Made by a program: the position numbers and the translations under genes. The notes beneath the pieces were generated by a model. The model saw only the letters and a program-made list of their open reading frames with translations, did no database searches and was not told where the DNA came from. DNA of 64,000 bases from Paramarasmius palmivorus. Taxonomy: Eukaryota; Basidiomycota; Agaricomycetes; Agaricales; Marasmiaceae. Positions 40,278 to 51,421 of this stretch are shown piece by piece. Location of the stretch: contig JAYKXP010000032.1 in the NCBI GenBank assembly GCA_037176845.1, forward strand, positions 248,001 through 312,000, given 5' to 3'. Every line of letters starts with the position of its first letter. Position 1 is the first letter of the stretch.

Positions 40278-41673
40278 CTATGATCGTCGCCTCAACAAAC
40301 AGACTGAGTGCTGACCTCCACACGCGATCTGCTCAGCTCTCCATCCGCCGTCTCTTCTAACGACTACCTTTGGCGTCCACACTGAGGCGTCGCCAATTCC
40401 CAGTTCAGAAGAGTTTGCTTCGCCCCAGCCATAAAGTGCTCCGTCTGCAGTGATCACCCAGTTGCCTCGTGAACTTGTGTCAATTTGGACAACAGGATCG
40501 TCGGGATCAGGTAGTGGTATATGAACTGGGTAAGGCGTGCACGTCACATCGTCTGCAAGTCTTGGGTCATCTTTCGGTAGTCCAAGTTGCCCGATATCAT
40601 GTTGCCCGCAAGCGAAAACACGACCACCTGACGTAAGAAACAACGTGTGGGCTTCGCCGCCAGAGATTTGGATTACTCTTTCTCCGTCCAAAGCTTCCAC
40701 GCTCAACTTGGGTACCTTGGTAGGAGTCAAGACAGGGTCTGCCTTGCCGCTAGCAGAGCCGATACCGAGCTGACCGTTGTTGTTTAAACCGAAAGCCCAA
40801 ACATCGCCTGCCTCATCGACCGCGAAAGACTGTTGGCTACCAGCTCCAATGACGACAGCTTTTCGTGAACGAGTCCCCAATACGACTTTCTCGGGGACGG
40901 TACCGTGGATCTTGCGACGGTCTGGTACGCGACGGCCTAGCTGACCGAGTTCGCCGACGCCCCAGGTGTACACGTTCCCGTGTGTGGTGAGTGTGATGAT
41001 ATGGTGTGCGCCTGCTGCGACGGAAACAAATCGTTCTGGGTTGGTTTTGCGTAGAGCTGGAGGCGGAAGTGTAAGGGGTTTGTATTGGTGTGATGTTCCA
41101 GGTGCGAACCCTAGTTTGCCTTCAGCGCACTGGCGAAAACGATGGTGAATAATAAATTTGAATCAAGGAAGCGAGATGGACGTACCTTGAATGTGCCCCA
41201 AACTCGCAACTCCCCGCTTGAGCTGATAGCAGCCGAAACGGTGCTTCCAGCTATCACTTTGACGGCAACGAAGTCGTCATCCTTGAGTGATTGTATGAGC
41301 TGAGGTGTTTCTACTACATCTTGTTCGAAACCTTCAGGAGTTTTGTAGCCCAAAGCGGCGTCGTCGTTACTGCCGCATGACCAAACCTACTAGCAAATGT
41401 CAGTAAGCATTCCGATAGAGAGGAACAGGCTACTCACGGATCCTGCTTCGTCAACGAAGAGTGTATGAAAACCCCAGCAGCAACTGCTACTAATCCTGCT
41501 CCTTCTGCTCCAAATTTCCCTTCTTCAATAGCCTGGTTCACCCAAGCAACACGAGCTGGTTTGGGTATTTCGTCTGGGAATATGCCGCCTAGTTGACCGT
41601 ACTGTGAGGCACCACAACCGAACAGATACAATGGAGGTTGTTGAGGAGCTGGTGGTTGAGGAATGGCATTCAT
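40278..41673 (-). CDS. RCC1-repeat protein (apparent single-base frameshift)
   Basis: Three exons encode an RCC1 beta-propeller: repeats such as LYLFGCGASQYGQLGG, VWSCGSNDDAALG, VYTWGVGELGQLGR, VWAFGLNNNGQLGIG, VFACGQHDIGQLGL and LYGWGEANSSELGIG. RCC1 itself is the Ran guanine-nucleotide exchange factor in the nucleus; other members bind other GTPases, and the short N-terminus here has no obvious nuclear signal, so the exact role is open. Introns end 41437..about 41388 and about 41175..41129. Within the first exon the frame shifts at a run of four G (plus-strand CCCC at 41472..41475): VAVAAG is followed in another frame by GFHTLFVDEAGS. One extra G would restore the repeat. The start at 41673 is the first ATG in frame. 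Confidence 0.85.
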
Positions 41674-41886
41674 CGTTCAATAACCTAGTCCGAGCTTCAA
41701 AGAGTATATCCCGGAGATTTGTCGAGATGTAGCAAGCTTGAGCAGCTGAGAATACGAGAAACTTGTCTCCGGAAAAAGAGAATTTTTGACTCAAACGTCG
41801 GCTACAACAAGCGCACGGACCATCTTTGATCTGACGTAATAAAACCAAAGCCAAAAATATCTAGGGTTAGGGTTAGTTGGAACTTT
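41674..41886. promoter_or_regulatory. Short bidirectional promoter with telobox-like TTAGGG pair
   Basis: Only 213 bases separate the divergent starts of the RCC1 and PHD genes. The segment contains two directly repeated TTAGGG units (41862..41876) and a TGACGTAA element near 41832 resembling a CRE site. TTAGGG pairs inside promoters are bound by Myb/TRF-like factors in some fungi and plants; here regulation is inferred. Confidence 0.5.
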
Positions 41887-44800
41887 ATGGCCCCTCTCGA
41901 CACTCCCTCAACTCCTAGAAAGAGTCCTAACGTCCAGGAGAAGCACGATCCTCAATCAAGGTGCGTAGAGCGTCAGATGTATGCAGCAAAGACGAAAACT
42001 TAGAAAAATTTTCCAGTTCTGCACCCACTCAGCGATATACCCTTCTTCCCACCCCTCAAAGGTACCCAGTTCTTCACCAAACTTACGATAGAAAGCATGT
42101 TTTGAACATGAAATATACAGTCCGAATGCAACTGGACCTAGGTCTCAAACACCAGACTCACCCACACCTCTGCTGCATCGCCAGTACGTTTGAACAAGCC
42201 AAGTTTGTTATCAGGAAATTCATGGATCCATAGAACTTTGACCCGGCCACCATTACCGTCCGTTTCAAGCTTGACGAATGCAGAAATTGTTCGAGAGCAT
42301 CTTCCTGCTCAGCTTGCGCCAAGGTCTCAGCAGATAATGACACCGGATTCAAGGTGAGCGGCTGGTCGGCTTTGCTCGTTTCTTTCGTCCTCACGATAAC
42401 ATCCATGCAGCCCTTATACGGTCAAAGACGACAGGACCCCGAAACAGTGCGTATCGAGGTCGTTTCATCATCCTTCTTGACTTCTCACTAGTTTTACAGA
42501 CCTCCAACAAACAATTTTAACGCAGCTCTACTTAGAGCAACGCCCAATTCCGCCTCTCCTCCTGATCCACGAGCTCTTGCAACTCCCAAGCAATCAACCT
42601 CAGTCGACCCGATTACTGCGAAACCTTCGTCCAATACCATCTCCACCTCATTACCATCTGCTTCGACTCAATCACCGTTACAGACTTCGATCGGCATTCC
42701 GTTATCTAATTCCCAATCCCAACCTCACGCTGAAGGTTCAAGTCGCACAGAGGTTTCTCAGAATACCCTAATGGCTGCCTCACAAACACCTACCCCCACT
42801 GCTTCGCAGCTTTCGTCCCCTTTCATGGACAAGGTTGCCTTGCCACTTGCATCAGCCACGACTCCTGTGAAGGGTCAGGGACCTATGCTGGTGGATGACG
42901 TTTTTAGTGCTGGACTCGGGTCCCAGAAGGGTAAAGGCAGAATGGCTGCACCAGCCCCAATACCATCTACATCTACCTCGCAATTGCGGCATATAGCTGC
43001 TCTGCCGTCTATGCCACAGGTTACCTCAGCCGGAGGTGAACTGGACAGGATACGAGAACGTCGAATGGCCGAGCAGGCTGCCATTGAAGCTCGACGACCA
43101 GACTTTTTCGTACGAGAAGATAGAAGTGGCAAAAGAAAGTCGACCCCTCCGCCTCCTGCGATTCCATCCGCCGATTCAGAACGAGACCGATCGTTGTTAC
43201 ATGACGGTGCAGGTGGTATTGGAATTATGGATAGCCCAACCAAAGGACGCAGAATCAAGCTGTTTTCCGATAAGCCATTCGCGAGTTCATATGCCAGTTC
43301 ATCGTCATTCCATTCGCCACACAAGGAAATCAAGTTATTTCCTGATCTCAAACTGTTCCAAGAGACATCGGAGGAGAGTTTCGAGGAAAGTTTGATGGCA
43401 GGTGGATATGGCCGATATAGGACAGCAGAATGGGTGAGAGCGCCTCAGCCGATTCCGATCGAGGTCTTACAAGCCCAGGCCCGGGGGTTGTATAATGGCC
43501 AGCAGTTCAATGCTATCAATAGTGCCAGTACACCCGGAAGTGCCGTTGTCAAGGGTTTGGAAGACCAAACAGGAGACGGAACGCAGACCCAACAACGCGA
43601 TGGTTCGTCGGCTGCTGAATCTACGCCTGTTCCCCAGACTCCTCAGCCTCTGACGGAGAAGGAGGTCAAGAAACGAAAGAGGCTGGATGCGTTCCGAGTT
43701 CTTACCACATCGTCCAATTTGTCAGCGCATGTTCCGAATTCGGACGATGCATTTGTCAATAACGTCAAATCCGGCAAAGCCAATGGGAAGAGTAGTAACA
43801 GCAGCAAAGCCAAGATCACGAATACGGGCCCAGAGCCGACACGAAAGTTGTATCCTGTGGAACTGGAAGGTCGAGGACGTGTCTTGGTGGATATGCTACC
43901 TGGAGACGGTTCCGACTTACCGCCCGAAGGGGGCATGGCAGGTAGTGGCAAGAAGAAGAAACGCGAGAAGAAGGATAATCGCGGTATATCACCGAACGAT
44001 CTATTGCAATATCCTTATGGGCAAGTTCTTTCTACCGCTGCGAAGAAGAAAGCGCAGCAACTACCGCCAGTACCCATTCCTTCCGATGCCGAGAAACCTG
44101 ATTGGCCCGACGCCGAGTTCCCGTGGCGGCTGAGAGAGGAAGAAAGAGAGGAGATAAGAAAGCGTGAAGAAGAGGAAAGACTGAGATGGGTGGAGAGATT
44201 TTTGGAGGAAGACGATGAAGACGATGAGGGTCCAAGTCCGGTTGCTATCGGGTTTGAAGGTGGAAAGGCAAGGGAAAAGGCAAAGGAAAGTCGACAAGTG
44301 CTCTCGACGGAGATGCAGACCAGGAAGATGAGGAAGACGACGTGATACCCTCTTCGCAGGTTGGCGTTGTGTATGATGATGCTGGGTTCGGACTGGAGAA
44401 ACCAGTGGCCTATCGGCCCGGCAGAGGCAAGATGGTGCGGCTGAATGCCGATCCCCCGCCGCCCACACCTACAGAGCAGGGATCGGACTCTGAAGAGGAT
44501 AAACCCCTTGCTAGTACCAGCGGTGTACGAATGATTAGGCCACCACCGCCTGTGCCACCGCGTCGTCATTCCGTGTACTTCCCCAGCGATCCGGCCGACG
44601 CAAAGGCTGCATTGCTCTCGAAGAGGAGTGTCCGGTCTCTGACCTTCAAGAAACAGATGGCTGCTGAAAGGGAGCTAGAGAAAGCTCGGCTAAGGCAGTT
44701 TCCGAACGTTCGAAGAGTGCAAAGACGAGAGCAGTTAGCCGACGAACAGACGGATGACGAAACCGAAGAGGATGTGCCGTGTATATGTGGAGGCGCTGGT

Positions 44801-45760
44801 GCCAACTTTGAGGATGACCAGTTGAGAGAGCTGGTGCAATGTGATTCATGCAACGCGTGGTATCATTTGGGTTGTCTTGGTGTGAGTGAAGAGGATCTAG
44901 GAGGCGAGGACGATCCCTGGTTCTGCTTCAAATGTGACCCGCAAAGACAAAGGGGTCGAGAGCCAATGTTTGTACCAACAGACGAAACACCCGTGAAGAA
45001 GCGGAAACTTGATGGCGGTGAAGAGGACGATGACCCGATGCTCTACAGTCGTACACCCCCGGAATCGCCTGACACGACGTCCAAGCACCTGCCCATTCCT
45101 TCAACTCCCGGCTCCACTTCACCGTTGAAAGGGACTATCAGTACCGCGATAATGACACCGAAGACACCGACGAGAAAGAGAGTCAGTCGCGTTGGTGACT
45201 CGGATTACGGCTTCTCGTCGGCTTCTAAAGCAGAGCCGTACTTCCAATCGGGTTCGTCATCGTCGACGCTGTTGACCTCTTCCTCCTCGCGCGGCTACCC
45301 GATTACTCCCAGACATACTCGAGGGTCAAGGACGGAGCCACGGATCGCACAGAATCATCACACTCTACTTGAAGCCTATGAAGAATCACCACTATTTGAT
45401 CCAACTAGCACACCGTCTCGGGGATTCAAATTCAATGCTCCATTTACTACCCCGACTAGGAAGCCTGGTGGCCAAGGCAAATTCTATACACCATCCAGAC
45501 GGCCAAATGGCGGTAGTGTGAGTAGCATTAGTGGCGGTTTCGGTGGACCAGGCTTTTTGTCATCCGCACTGGACGACAACAAGAGTGGGGTTGATTGGTA
45601 CTTATATGGTGGGGACGAGTCGCCGATCAGAAGGAAGAAATCAAGCATCACAGAGATTTCGTTCAAGCCCAGAAGGACTATGGACGATCTTGCTGCGTCT
45701 GCCCAATCCCGGCCTTCAGGAGAAGCTGGCTTACTTGATGAAGGTTTCGAGATCAAGTGA
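41887..45760 (+). CDS. PHD-finger protein (apparent single-base frameshift)
   Basis: Five small exons (41887..41960, 42017..42061, 42121..42183, 42234..42353, 42411..42446) join in phase to a large last exon starting at 42500. The protein is long and largely disordered, rich in Ser, Pro, Thr and charged runs. Its one folded part is a C4HC3 PHD finger at about 44780..44940 (CICGG, then CDSCNAWYHLGCLG and WFCFKC). PHD fingers read histone H3 tails, so this is probably a chromatin-associated protein. The frame breaks near 44264..44266: EGG continues in the next frame as KGKGKGKSTSALDG. One additional A in the AAA run would join the halves. The downstream half should not be read as a separate gene, since it begins mid-domain context with no promoter. 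Confidence 0.82.
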
Positions 45761-46393
45761 ATCGTAGATAGTGGTGAGTCTTCTTTGAGATGATATTCGA
45801 ATGAATGCTAATCAAATGTCACGCTCTCAGTAACACCATTATATTTCTTGGTCTCTTGAGCGTCGTGTCAACGTGCTATTATGCACGTACACTGAACATG
45901 TTTTTTTTGCGGATACCTCCCCGAGATGTTTCAAATACTATCTGTTTCGTTATTGCTACCTTCCTATTCTTATGCATGCATACTATCTAAGTAGACGTAC
46001 CTGTATCAGTTATGTATGTAGCCTTCGATATTCTGTCAATCGTTTACGTTAATGAATGCCTAAAGTCGACTTGTGTTTGTGGACTTATTTCTATACCAGT
46101 GTCGTGCTCTTGACGACGCTTGGTGAAGACGGTTTGTTTCACTTCTCAGAAAGAGGTTTACATGGATTACCAGCTGTTATCAGTCGCCCGTCGAAAAGTA
46201 TCTCTGAGATCTCTCCCAAATCACAAAAGTTAAACCTGCCACCATTTACTCCAAATCATACATTTCAAGGATTTCCGACAAAAACGAGTTATAATAAGAG
46301 ACGGACCGAGAAAAAAGAACCAGCTTCGTAGGTACAACCTAGCAGAGAAAGAAGTGGAGATATTCTGAAGCTTAAGGGGAAAAATGACAAGTA
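45761..46393. other. Convergent 3' region, no gene seen
   Basis: It lies between the 3' ends of the PHD gene and the cutinase gene. AT-rich, with only short frames. Confidence 0.5.
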
Positions 46394-47274
46394 TCAAAGC
46401 TTCGATACAACGAATCGGGCCGCTTCTCCGGCGTCAGCTCCGTAGGTCCTGCAACCCAACATTAAGTCGCGTATTCTTTTAGAAAAGGAAAGTCTACTAA
46501 CAAGTGAGGCGGCAAGACAAGAACACCCCCATCACAGATATTATCGCCGAAGTTGCAGAAGACCTTAACCTTACTAGTGTCGACATTGGCAACGCGCTGG
46601 CTGGATTTCGGATCACCCTTTGGGTAGACGAGAATGAGGACATTTAACACAAATCACAGACTCCAAGCAAGAAAATCCGGGACTCACAAAGATGACAACG
46701 GCACTAACGCGTGCGGCGACAGATGGGGAAAGGAGAGCCGCCGAGTTATGAACGAGCTGGCCACCCTGGCTGTACCCAGAGGATACGATCTTTGCCTATA
46801 GAAATATTAGATGCTTTCCATACCTAGCACATAAGACTTACATTGGGGCACGCATTCGCCGTATTGGTGATCTGTCGTGTGTAAGTCGATAGTCCGAAGC
46901 AAGGACACAAAACTACTGACATCAACTGCCATCTGGCGCGACCCAGCTGGATCTCCTCCAGCCAAGTATCCGGCAATAACTGCAGGATAGTCTACTCCTC
47001 GGAAGGAGAGCGACCTTCCTCCAAGTTGAGCGGCCAGAGCGGTCGCAAAGGGAGGCCCGACGACCGCTCCAATGGGGGCTACTTCAGTGGTACCACGGGC
47101 GAAGATCACCTATATGACTACAGTCAATACGACGAGAAGACTAGTGACGACGCAATACGCTACCATCACATCGGCACAAGGCTGTTGTCGTTCAGCCAAA
47201 GGCGTCGCAAAACCTGGGGAAAGGCTCCCAAGGACGACAAGGAGAGAAGTTGCTACAAAGTTGAACGCCAACAT
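46394..47274 (-). CDS. Cutinase (carbohydrate esterase family 5)
   Basis: Six exons with five introns join from ATG 47274 to TGA at 46396..46394, giving about 201 residues. A signal peptide (FNFVATSLLVVLGSLSPGFA) is followed by CADVMVIFARGTTE, the cutinase N-terminal hallmark. The nucleophile is in GYSQGGQ; the acid and histidine of the triad are in CDGGVLVLPPHLTYG, and conserved cysteines flank it. The enzyme hydrolyses cutin and related polyesters and is secreted by plant-associated or saprotrophic fungi. A TATATAA box at 47318..47324, 44 bases before the start, suits an inducible gene. One donor is GTTAGT; otherwise splice sites are ordinary. The gene looks intact. Confidence 0.92.
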
Positions 47275-47497
47275 GCTCGAGGAGTAGATGCTGCAGTAAA
47301 GAGTATTGAGAGACGACTTATATAGCTTGTAGTGAGTCTCAAGCTTGTGTTTTGTCCGGGTAACTTGCTCTGGTTTTCCTGGCGTGTTGTTAACGAAGTA
47401 ACACATCTGACCAGCAGATGAACAGCCAAGTTATTCCGAATTAAATGACGAGGTACTTGAAGCACAAGATGAATGTGCAAGTATGCCGAGTTTCAAC

Positions 47498-48153
47498 TAG
47501 ACCTGTAACCGATCCCTAAGTGACGAGCAAGCATGTACTTAGGGACCTGTCGATCTGGGTTTGAATTGGCTGAGGACATTTTAGGGATTTGCCGGAGCCC
47601 AAACAATCCTTTTTTGGTCGGTAATGTCATAGGTTTCACGTCATCGGTCATATCTTTTCACGTCAGCGTAATTGGCTGCAAGCATATTCTATCTCGATTT
47701 ATGTTTTCCTGCCTCTTCAACCCTTTGGCTGTTAGGAGAATAGCAATCTACTGGTTTGGAGAGTATTTTGGCTGATTTTTATGATACGCTTTCACTTTTA
47801 CGGTCTCCAGCTAAGTCAGTTACTAGTTATCTTCGCTATATCACCTTACCAATTCGTTTATTGAGAACGTTTTCGCATAAAATCGCATACTATATGGGTA
47901 CACTGAGCCTTATACTAGTATCCAACACTGCATGTGTGTTGAGATACGCAAAAATCCCTGTAACAAATCTCTTCCAGTGGATAGGCGCCTCTGAGCGCTT
48001 GTGATCTTGTCATCACCTTTGACACATTGCTTTCCCAATAAGGATTGTTTCGGTTCGGCAAATCCCTAAAATGTCCTCAGCCAAATCTTTGCCAATTCGA
48101 CAGGCCCCTACGTACTCCGCTTGCGCGTCACGTAGGGGTCGGTCACAGGCCTA
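47498..48153. mobile_element. Non-autonomous Mutator-like MITE, 656 bp
   Basis: The ends are about 115-base terminal inverted repeats: the left end starts TAGACCTGTAACCGA and the complement of the right end starts TAGGCCTGTGACCGA. Both continue with CCTAAGTGACG/CCTACGTGACG and a shared core GGCTGAGGACATTTTAGGG and CAAACAATCC/GAAACAATCC. The element is flanked by a perfect 9-base duplication, AGTTTCAAC, at 47489..47497 and 48154..48162. Long inverted repeats plus a 9-base target duplication are characteristic of Mutator-like elements. The inside has only short frames and no transposase, so movement would need an enzyme from elsewhere. The first 50 bases of each end also fold on themselves around CCCTAAGTGACG and GTACTTAGGG. 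Confidence 0.85.
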
Positions 48154-48162
48154 AGTTTCAAC

Positions 48163-49230
48163 AGACGCTTCAAACGTCCGATTCACAAAGCTGCGGAGAA
48201 TATGGCTTAATCATTGGGTAGAGAGAGGTGCTGAACGAGAGCTTACCAGCTGCTTCACAGTCGCTAGATACTAACCAAGTGCCTCTAGATTCGCCATCCG
48301 AGTTTCAACCAACTAGTTGAAGCAGACCGGGAATCGGTTTACGTTATTGCCGCTAGAGCTAGCGTTTGCCCGAGAATTGCACCCGACACGTCCTAACAAT
48401 TGCACCCGTTCACTTCCAGTACCAGGCAAGAACCAGGATTTGGACACGAGAGTGATGGAAGTGTAAAGATAATTCAAACGGCTTGCTGAAGAAAGATCCG
48501 TATCCGCCAAGCTTTGAGTTCTCTAGTCAGATGCATTGAACCAGATAGTAGGGCAAGGTTCGAGGTACCCTTCTCCTGGAATTTTGTTGCTGATGTCACG
48601 CACACGACTTGTAGCATTGCTTGGGAGATGAAGATGTCCGTAGCTGAGCAAGCATAACACTAGCCCTCTTCAAGTTCAGGGCGTCCACTGACTGTTCCGA
48701 TTCTGTAAATTCGTAGCTCGTCAGAAGGCTGCGGTTGAGTAATGCAAGTCACAAACAAGTCATCTACCCACCAGATACCTCTTCATCTGCTGAAACTGAA
48801 TTCTAACGGTATGTAGAGCCTCTTTTCCCCCTGCCATCACGTGCGAAGCCATGGCCATGGGATAGGGAGGGCGACAGATTGGGTCGGTTGTTGGCGTTGA
48901 GTAGAGACGTGATTTATGGCAATCTCTTCTCACGCATTGGCGACGTCCCGGCTTTCCGGACGCGACATCACTTCTCCGGAGTCGCTTGCTCAAACATCCT
49001 GCACAACCAATGTAGTCGAATAAGCTTGGATGGCACAGCCAAAGCAAAGTCAAATTGAGGATAGCATACAAATTGAGGCGATATCGCTACAGTAAAAAGG
49101 AGGCTGCATATACATAAGGTCACGGAAAAGGACTGTAAGGCTACAAGCAGTAATTGTTCATGTACCTATCAGCAATGTAGAAGTTGAGATTGAATGAGAC
49201 TGCTCACTAGTGTCAGGCAGCGCCATCAGC
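48163..49230. other. Intergenic, no gene seen
   Basis: Between the MITE and the pheromone gene only short frames occur and none shows a convincing start, signal peptide or CaaX end. Confidence 0.45.
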
Positions 49231-49401
49231 TCAAGCAACAACGCAATAGCAGAATCCACCTGAGTTCTGCTCCCCTTCCTTGGGCAATTCGTCGACCGTT
49301 TCTGGCGTCTCCATAGATTGCTTCGTGGCAGAGCTGTCTTCGATCGCCTTCACAGGCCGTCCGAGTTTGAGAGTGGTTGCAATTGGAGAGAAGGAATCCA
49401 T
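49231..49401 (-). CDS. Lipopeptide mating-pheromone precursor (CaaX box)
   Basis: An intronless minus-strand frame of 56 residues begins MDSFSPIAT and ends GGFCYCVVA. A MDSF-type start, small size and a terminal CVVA CaaX box are the hallmarks of basidiomycete mating-pheromone precursors of the B mating-type locus and its relatives. In that family the cysteine is farnesylated, the last three residues removed, and the N-terminal part trimmed near an acidic/charged pair; a plausible trimming area here is LPKEGEQ. The mature peptide is sensed by a STE3-type receptor. No such receptor gene was found in the window. A TATAAAAA element at 49547..49554 could serve as promoter. The frame lies inside longer, meaningless overlapping frames, so ordinary annotation would probably miss it. 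Confidence 0.78.
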   Translation of the reverse strand: MDSFSPIATTLKLGRPVKAIEDSSATKQSMETPETVDELPKEGEQNSGGFCYCVVA

Positions 49402-51421
49402 TGGATTGTACGGTAGGTTGGGTAGAAGTCCTTCGAGAGTGCGTGTATGAGGTGGCCTGTGACTGACAGTAGAGATCTAGTAGATTGGCTGGTGTATCGC
49501 AGGTGGGGAGTAAGATGTGTTTGACCATCGATTGCTATCCTTCGTCTTTTTATATGGAAATAAGACACTGGCCTATGCCCAAGTGAGACAGTTAGTGAAG
49601 GGAATCGCAACTGTTCAAGCAGGCGGAGATCACTCCGTTTGGGGATGGAGGGGGATGGAGGTACTAGAATGAACATTTCCGTCGAAACAAAAGAGGTATC
49701 AGAGGGTATCAGGGAAATGGGGCAGAGGTTGCTGCCTCGAGGTTTGGTTGGTTCGGCATCATTCCTATCACCAGAATCTATAAAGCTATAGATGCGAATG
49801 CATAACTAGATGGACAAAGACTATAGCCCAAGCGATGCAATTCGCAACTGGCGAGCTTAGTGTCTCGGAAGATCCGGAAAAGACAATAGACATAACCACC
49901 AAGTGCTATAACCCATACTAGGCCCAGAAATACCTGTCATCGAAAGGCTTCCTTGTTCGAAACAGTTGGATGCCGAACAGGGTTTAGGTAGGGTAAAGAA
50001 CGTTGGGCTCAAGGTGAGCTATCCAAATTCAGTGAGGACAGATAGACTTTCCATTTGACCGAATCCAAGAAGGTGACTAGAGAACTCAGGATATCCATGG
50101 GGATTGAAGAGTCCGAGTCGTCCGGGATGTCCAGGGCGTCTGGGCTGTCTGGGAGGTCCGGGATATCCAAAGCGTCCAATAGGCCCAAAAAAGATCTTAC
50201 CTGACCGTACGGGCGTAGGAGAGGTCAGGGAGCTTGAGCCTAGTAGGTAGAGAATGGCGTAGAGAGAGAGAAAACAAAACGAGAGAAAGAAAACAACGGC
50301 AGCTTCGAAGAACCAAATCCGGCATATCACGTGCACATTTCTTTCCTCCTCCGCGACCACGATGACCTCGTCTCTGTTTCCCGAATACAGCTCCTCAACG
50401 AGAAATGATAATTTTATTCATAGGCTCTTGATATTTCAGTGACAATAGGGGCGCTCTGTCAAGGCAATGACGATTCTTATCCGAACTGGCATATGGCGCT
50501 CATGGATCCTGCCAGTAGGACCGTAACTCTTCTTGCTCAGCTCGATGCGTGACTCCCTCACTTCGCAGAGCAAATAACATTTGGAACCTACGAACTTGTC
50601 CCAAGCTGACCTTATGGGCTCGGCGCACCTAAGGCTGAAGCAATCGCGGACTTGGCCGGAAGTGGAACCTTACCAGGGACGGTTAGTACGCCTTGGCACA
50701 CCCGACCACTGATTCGAACATACAGCTAACAATGATCGAAAAAGGATGGAAGAATTTGGAGCATTGCAAGGGTTACGAAAATGAGTCGGTTATGAGATGA
50801 GCGGTTGAGGTATGGACTTCGCATTTTCCTTGTGTAGTTGATATGGACTGAATCATAATACTGAGTCATGCTTAATGAATGGAATTGCGCATGGTCTGTA
50901 GGGAACGACAAGTAGTCCTGGGTATTTCAATGATGCCAATGCAGAGGAGAATATGGAGCGTTTGAGCTGTCCTTTGCAGCACGGGCATCTAAACCATCTT
51001 TTCCAGCGACTCGCATCAATTTGATCCCGATTTCGTCCAGCGAACGATGGCGAGCTCCAATATCAATGCTATCGAGTCCGAGGGGATGAGCTTTGTGAAC
51101 TGCATAGCATCATACATCTGTGCCTTCGGGGGCAGCGGGCTCCTCGCAGTCATCAAGTAGAGGCGACTTCCATATTCGGCCCAGGACGTCCGAAGCTCAC
51201 TCCCGTTCCCTCTTTTGCGCTGGGACCCACAATCTTCGACCATTGAAAATTTTAGCCGTCGTCGAACCGTTATCCGAGGAGGTACAAAACGCGTCAGCAC
51301 TGTTCACGTTGTCCCGAAACATACTTATCCTGCTTTGGTGTACCCTCAGTGGCTTCAACGGTATAAAGGGTGAGTTGAATGCCACTCTCTGAGCAACATT
51401 CTCGATATCTGCTGCATAGCG
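49402..51421. other. Two-kilobase stretch without a supported gene
   Basis: It holds the pheromone promoter at its left end, a 9-base minisatellite (50111..50182) and the P450 promoter at its right end. Other frames are short or lack an ATG. Confidence 0.4.
50111..50182. repeat. Minisatellite, eight units of 9 bases
   Basis: Eight contiguous 9-base units of form GTCCGGGAT with substitutions span 72 bases. On the minus strand, in the open frame, they read as Gly-Pro-x triplets, but that frame starts only with GTG, so coding is unproven. Confidence 0.7.

Noticed and set aside
44015..44569. 184-codon minus-strand frame
   Set aside because: It is antisense to the PHD gene and reflects its low-complexity charged composition.
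44342..45760. Separate PHD gene starting at 44342
   Set aside because: The upstream frame continues into it after a one-base correction, and no promoter or independent start is evident.
50019..50360. 113-codon minus-strand frame with collagen-like triplets
   Set aside because: No ATG; its regularity is explained by the 9-base minisatellite.
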